A stretch of 36,687 nt of DNA from assembly GCA_948468465.1 (NCBI GenBank), contig CAOKJJ010000029.1, positions 1 through 36,687 on the forward strand, in the 5' to 3' direction. The translations under genes and the position numbers were made by a program. The stretch is from an uncultured Eubacterium sp. GTDB taxonomy: Bacteria > Bacillota_A > Clostridia > Lachnospirales > Lachnospiraceae. Of the stretch, positions 34,413 through 36,687 are shown one piece after another. The notes under the pieces were generated by a model. The model made no database searches. It was not told where the DNA came from and worked only from the letters and a program-made list of their open reading frames with translations. Position 1 is the stretch's first letter, and every line of letters begins with the position of its first letter.

Positions 34413-34441
34413 TACCGGGTTGGTGGTATTATGCTTCCTTT
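34401..34441. promoter_or_regulatory. Nested inverted repeat over the CdaR-like promoter
   Basis: AAAGGAAGC pairs with GCTTCCTTT and, inside, ATACC with GGTAT. It covers the -35 box, as an autoregulatory operator would. A leader hairpin or a terminator from the right are alternatives. Confidence 0.5.
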
Positions 34442-34548
34442 CCTATTATAATTGTGACAGAACCGATCTTACAGACAGGTCCTTTAGGTTTTAAAAGTAA
34501 TATGCCTGCTGCTGCAGGACTTTTGCGCAACGATAAAAATTTGATAAT

Positions 34549-34631
34549 TATAAAGTTTCTATTAATATAAAGTCTCTATTAATATAAAGTCTCTATTAAT
34601 AGAGTTTCTATAATATAGAGTCTCTATATGG
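34549..34631. repeat. Degenerate 17-bp tandem repeats with palindromic units
   Basis: TATAAAGTYTCTATTAA three times, then a 14-base unit and a final TATAGAGTCTCTATA that is a perfect 15-base palindrome. The 326-base gap between the ATPase and the CdaR-like gene holds this array, the promoter repeat and a weak stem-loop near 34632-34668. Confidence 0.85.
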
Positions 34632-34673
34632 AAATAATGCCTGTCTGCAAAGACAAAGCATTATCTCTTTCAT

Positions 34674-35783
34674 TTAGTTTGTAATTGTCAGCTCTGTATC
34701 ATGGTCAAATACATGAATTTTTTCCGGATTCAAAGCAAGTGTTACATGGTCGCCAAGGCGGGCAGTTGTAGAAGATTCTACTTTTGCACTCATATTTGCG
34801 CCGCCGATCTGGAAGTACAGGATTACTTCTGAACCAAGCAATTCGTATCCGGTTACGTTAGAATCAACCTTTGCGGCATAGTTGCTCATTTCATAATCAG
34901 AATCACCCAGGTCTTCCGGACGGATACCCATGATAACAGTTTTTCCATTGTAGCCGCCGTCAACTAATTTTTTCGCTTTTGCAGGCGGCAGGGCAATTGA
35001 GAATTTATCAAAGTTTAATGTAACATCAGAGCCGCTTACTTTACAGGTAGCATTTACAAAGTTCATCTGCGGAGAACCGATAAATCCGGCTACAAATAAA
35101 TTATTTGGCTGATTGTATAATTTCTGCGGAGAATCTACCTGCTGTACAACACCATCTTTTAATACAACGATTCTTGTACCAAGTGTCATAGCTTCTGTCT
35201 GATCATGCGTTACATAGATGATCGTAGCTTTTAATTTGTGATGAAGCGCAGAGATCTCAGTTCTCATCTGAACTCTCAGCTTTGCATCCAGGTTGGATAA
35301 CGGCTCATCCATCAGGAATACTTTTGGATTACGCACGATCGCACGGCCCATGGCAACACGCTGTCTCTGACCACCGGATAAAGCCTTTGGCTTACGGTCT
35401 AATAACTGCTCCAGATCAAGGATTTTAGCAGCTTCTTTTACTTTTTTATCAATTTCATCTTTTGGCACTTTTCTCATTTTCAGACCAAAAGCGATGTTAT
35501 CATATACCGTCATATGCGGATACAGAGCGTAGTTCTGGAATACCATTGCGATATCTCTGTCTTTTGGCTCTACATCATTCACACGTTTTCCGTCAATTAC
35601 CAGATCACCGGAAGAAATATCTTCCAGACCGGCAACCATACGAAGCGTTGTAGATTTACCACAGCCGGACGGCCCTACGAAAATAATAAATTCCTGATCT
35701 GCGATTTCAAGGTTGAAGTCTTTCACAGCTTCAAATCCGTTTGGGTATTTTTTGCAGATGTGTTTCAATGATACACTTGACAT
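34674..35783 (-). CDS. msmK: Sugar ABC transporter ATP-binding protein, MsmK/UgpC type
   Basis: Nucleotide-binding subunit of CUT1 sugar importers, 369 residues. Walker [10 protein letters not shown] (37-45), signature LSGGQ (135-139), Walker B FLMDEP (156-161), and a C-terminal MalK-type regulatory domain from about 240. AGGAGG stands before the ATG. It is a lone gene with no permeases beside it. In Firmicutes such ATPases serve several importers at once, so this one could energise the alpha-glucoside permeases at the left of the window, which lack an ATPase. Confidence 0.95.
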   Translation of the reverse strand: MSSVSLKHICKKYPNGFEAVKDFNLEIADQEFIIFVGPSGCGKSTTLRMVAGLEDISSGDLVIDGKRVNDVEPKDRDIAMVFQNYALYPHMTVYDNIAFGLKMRKVPKDEIDKKVKEAAKILDLEQLLDRKPKALSGGQRQRVAMGRAIVRNPKVFLMDEPLSNLDAKLRVQMRTEISALHHKLKATIIYVTHDQTEAMTLGTRIVVLKDGVVQQVDSPQKLYNQPNNLFVAGFIGSPQMNFVNATCKVSGSDVTLNFDKFSIALPPAKAKKLVDGGYNGKTVIMGIRPEDLGDSDYEMSNYAAKVDSNVTGYELLGSEVILYFQIGGANMSAKVESSTTARLGDHVTLALNPEKIHVFDHDTELTITN

Positions 35784-35833
35784 TTTTAAATCCTCCTGTT
35801 TTGTAATATAATTTTATTATGTTTTCCTTCGAA

Positions 35834-35856
35834 CGATTGTGTCTTTACACCAATCG
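35834..35856 (-). promoter_or_regulatory. Hairpin in the msmK leader
   Basis: CGATTGTGT and ACACCAATCG pair with one bulged base around CTTT, about 50 bases before the ATPase start. No U tract follows. Its role is unclear. Confidence 0.4.
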
Positions 35857-35888
35857 CATCAAGAGCTGTTTTTCATTTACAAACAATA

Positions 35889-35919
35889 CTATAGCAGAAC
35901 TGTTCAGATTTGGCTATAG
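35889..35919. promoter_or_regulatory. Inverted repeat upstream of msmK
   Basis: CTATAGC and GCTATAG are perfect 7-bp arms with a 17-base spacer that contains GAACTGTTC. On the minus strand TATAGT beside it could be the -10 box of msmK, though no good -35 is seen. The rest of the 400-base gap up to the XRE gene is AT-rich with a TATAAT at 36076. Confidence 0.4.
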
Positions 35920-36183
35920 GGGGATGTTCTAAAGATCATTCAGATAAGGTCGGGAATTTGACGAAAATCGGGTGAGACATTTGAAGAATCCGTCAGAATG
36001 ACAAAAAAAAGGTCTTCTTTTGATCAAAATGACGAAAATCCGCCGATCAGTCGTTTTATGATAACAGTTTTGATGTATAATTTTTTTTATTGCGGGCAAA
36101 CTCCATGTTAAATGCCAGAATGTTTCTCAGCTGCATATTCTGATATTTATAACGCCAGCAAATACAGAAAAGAGGTGCTTACA

Positions 36184-36390
36184 ATGAAAATCACATTAAA
36201 CGAAGTACTGGACAGCAAAGGTATTTCACAAAACCAAATGGCAAAAGATACCGGCATTTCCACTTCGACACTGCGCAATTTAAACCATAACCGGACAACA
36301 CGGATCAATTTCGATATACTTGAAAAAATCTGTACCTATCTGGATTGTAAGATTGAAGATATCCTTTCCTTAGAAAAAGAACCAGCCTGA
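36184..36390 (+). CDS. XRE family DNA-binding protein
   Basis: A 68-residue Cro/C1-type helix-turn-helix protein. ITLNEVLDSKGISQNQMAKDT and GISTSTLRNLNHNRTTRINF span the helices, and TYLDCKIEDILSLEKE closes the domain as in YozG-type regulators. GAGGTG lies ahead of the ATG; an upstream in-frame ATG would add 24 residues without a ribosome site. It is only a DNA-binding domain. No obvious partner toxin adjoins. Confidence 0.88.
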   Translation: MKITLNEVLDSKGISQNQMAKDTGISTSTLRNLNHNRTTRINFDILEKICTYLDCKIEDILSLEKEPA

Positions 36391-36469
36391 ACAATATTAC
36401 TATTCACGGCCTATTACCGCTCATAGTAACGGTTCGGGGCCATATTTAAAGTTTTGCTGTGCAAAAAGA

Positions 36470-36498
36470 TTGACAAAGCGCGTAAAACGTAATAATAT
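36470..36498 (+). promoter_or_regulatory. Promoter of the lipoprotein gene at the window edge
   Basis: TTGACA, 17 bases, TAATAT: a near-consensus vegetative promoter 50 bases ahead of the start codon. Confidence 0.85.
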
Positions 36499-36547
36499 TA
36501 AGGTCGGACACGCAAATCCAATTAAAAATAAGGAGAGGAATAAACTT

Positions 36548-36687
36548 ATGAAAATGAGAAACAAATTTCTGGCATTGTTTTTGGCAGTCTCTATGACATT
36601 TTCTACAGCTGCATGCGGAAGTTCTGATGCTAATAAGCTTAAATTCCCGGGTATATGTTGTCACTACGCCCGATAATCGTCGTGCTT
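36548..36687 (+). pseudogene. Lipoprotein gene start, frame broken near the window end
   Basis: AAGGAGAGG and a consensus promoter precede an ATG that opens a lipoprotein signal peptide (basic start, hydrophobic core, lipobox STAAC, then GSSDANK). The frame then stops at 36674-36676 after 42 residues. Another frame from about 36640 reads VYVVTTPDNRRA to the window end, which looks like real protein. A frameshift, a sequencing error or a rearrangement between 36630 and 36645 would explain both. It is likely the start of a solute-binding protein. Everything beyond the window is unseen. Confidence 0.55.

Noticed and set aside
36386..36441. Possible further mini-element copy: CTGAAC...TATTAC then GTAACGGTTCGG
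   Set aside because: The ends are in the inside-out order and diverged, with no 31-bp unit and no 8-bp flanking repeats. It could be two end fragments, but this cannot be supported.
36626..36655. AAGCTT and CCCGGG sites close together suggesting vector sequence
   Set aside because: Two restriction sites alone are weak evidence, and the following sequence reads as protein in one frame.

Overview
The window reads as chromosome of a low-to-mid GC Gram-positive anaerobe, most likely a Lachnospiraceae (Clostridia). The signs are strong AGGAGG ribosome sites, Spo0H-type SigH downstream of cysS-mrnC-rlmB as in spore-forming Firmicutes, a gap-pgk-tpiA glycolytic operon, a DUF5721-like protein, and DegV, CdaR-like and MsmK-type proteins. 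The taxonomic call is inference from gene content, not from a marker search.

Bases 1-8,453 hold an alpha-glucobiose phosphorolysis regulon. A CUT1 binding protein and two permeases import the sugar, a GH65 phosphorylase splits it with phosphate, and beta-phosphoglucomutase channels the beta-glucose 1-phosphate to glucose 6-phosphate. A LacI repressor gene sits at the head. Three copies of one operator (CCAAAACGTTTTGG, one imperfect) lie upstream of the two transcription units. No ATPase is present in the cluster; an MsmK/UgpC-type ATPase at 34,674-35,783 is the obvious candidate. A lone AraC-type response regulator follows (8,665-10,167).

Bases 10,270-10,860 hold the most unusual locus: a type III toxin-antitoxin remnant. 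It has a promoter, two 47-nt tandem repeats whose differences preserve both a hairpin and a pseudoknot, a UUCG terminator, and a toxin gene with its middle deleted and its reading frame broken. The RNA antitoxin looks intact while the toxin is dead.

Bases 10,861-18,604 carry housekeeping and conserved genes: ThiF/MoeB-like, MgtE, a DUF815 ATPase, DegV, a Uma2 protein, a transglutaminase-like lipoprotein, a DUF5721-like protein and a cold-shock protein. Bases 18,842-21,970 are the glycolytic operon. Then come a PHP phosphatase, an aminotransferase, and the block ispF-cysS-mrnC-rlmB-sigH (24,686-28,629). A chemoreceptor translationally coupled to a lone sugar-type binding protein follows. The right end holds a lysA-like decarboxylase, a CdaR-like regulator, MsmK, an XRE regulator and a broken lipoprotein gene at the window edge.

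Scattered through the window is a 31-bp palindromic element (GTAACAGTTCAG ends). Four copies are flanked by 8-bp direct repeats at exactly 39-bp spacing, two of them perfect and two 7/8, as expected for target-site duplications. Two copies landed on gene stop codons without destroying termination. A fifth, 135-bp relative carries extra hairpins. These look like extremely short non-autonomous mobile elements.
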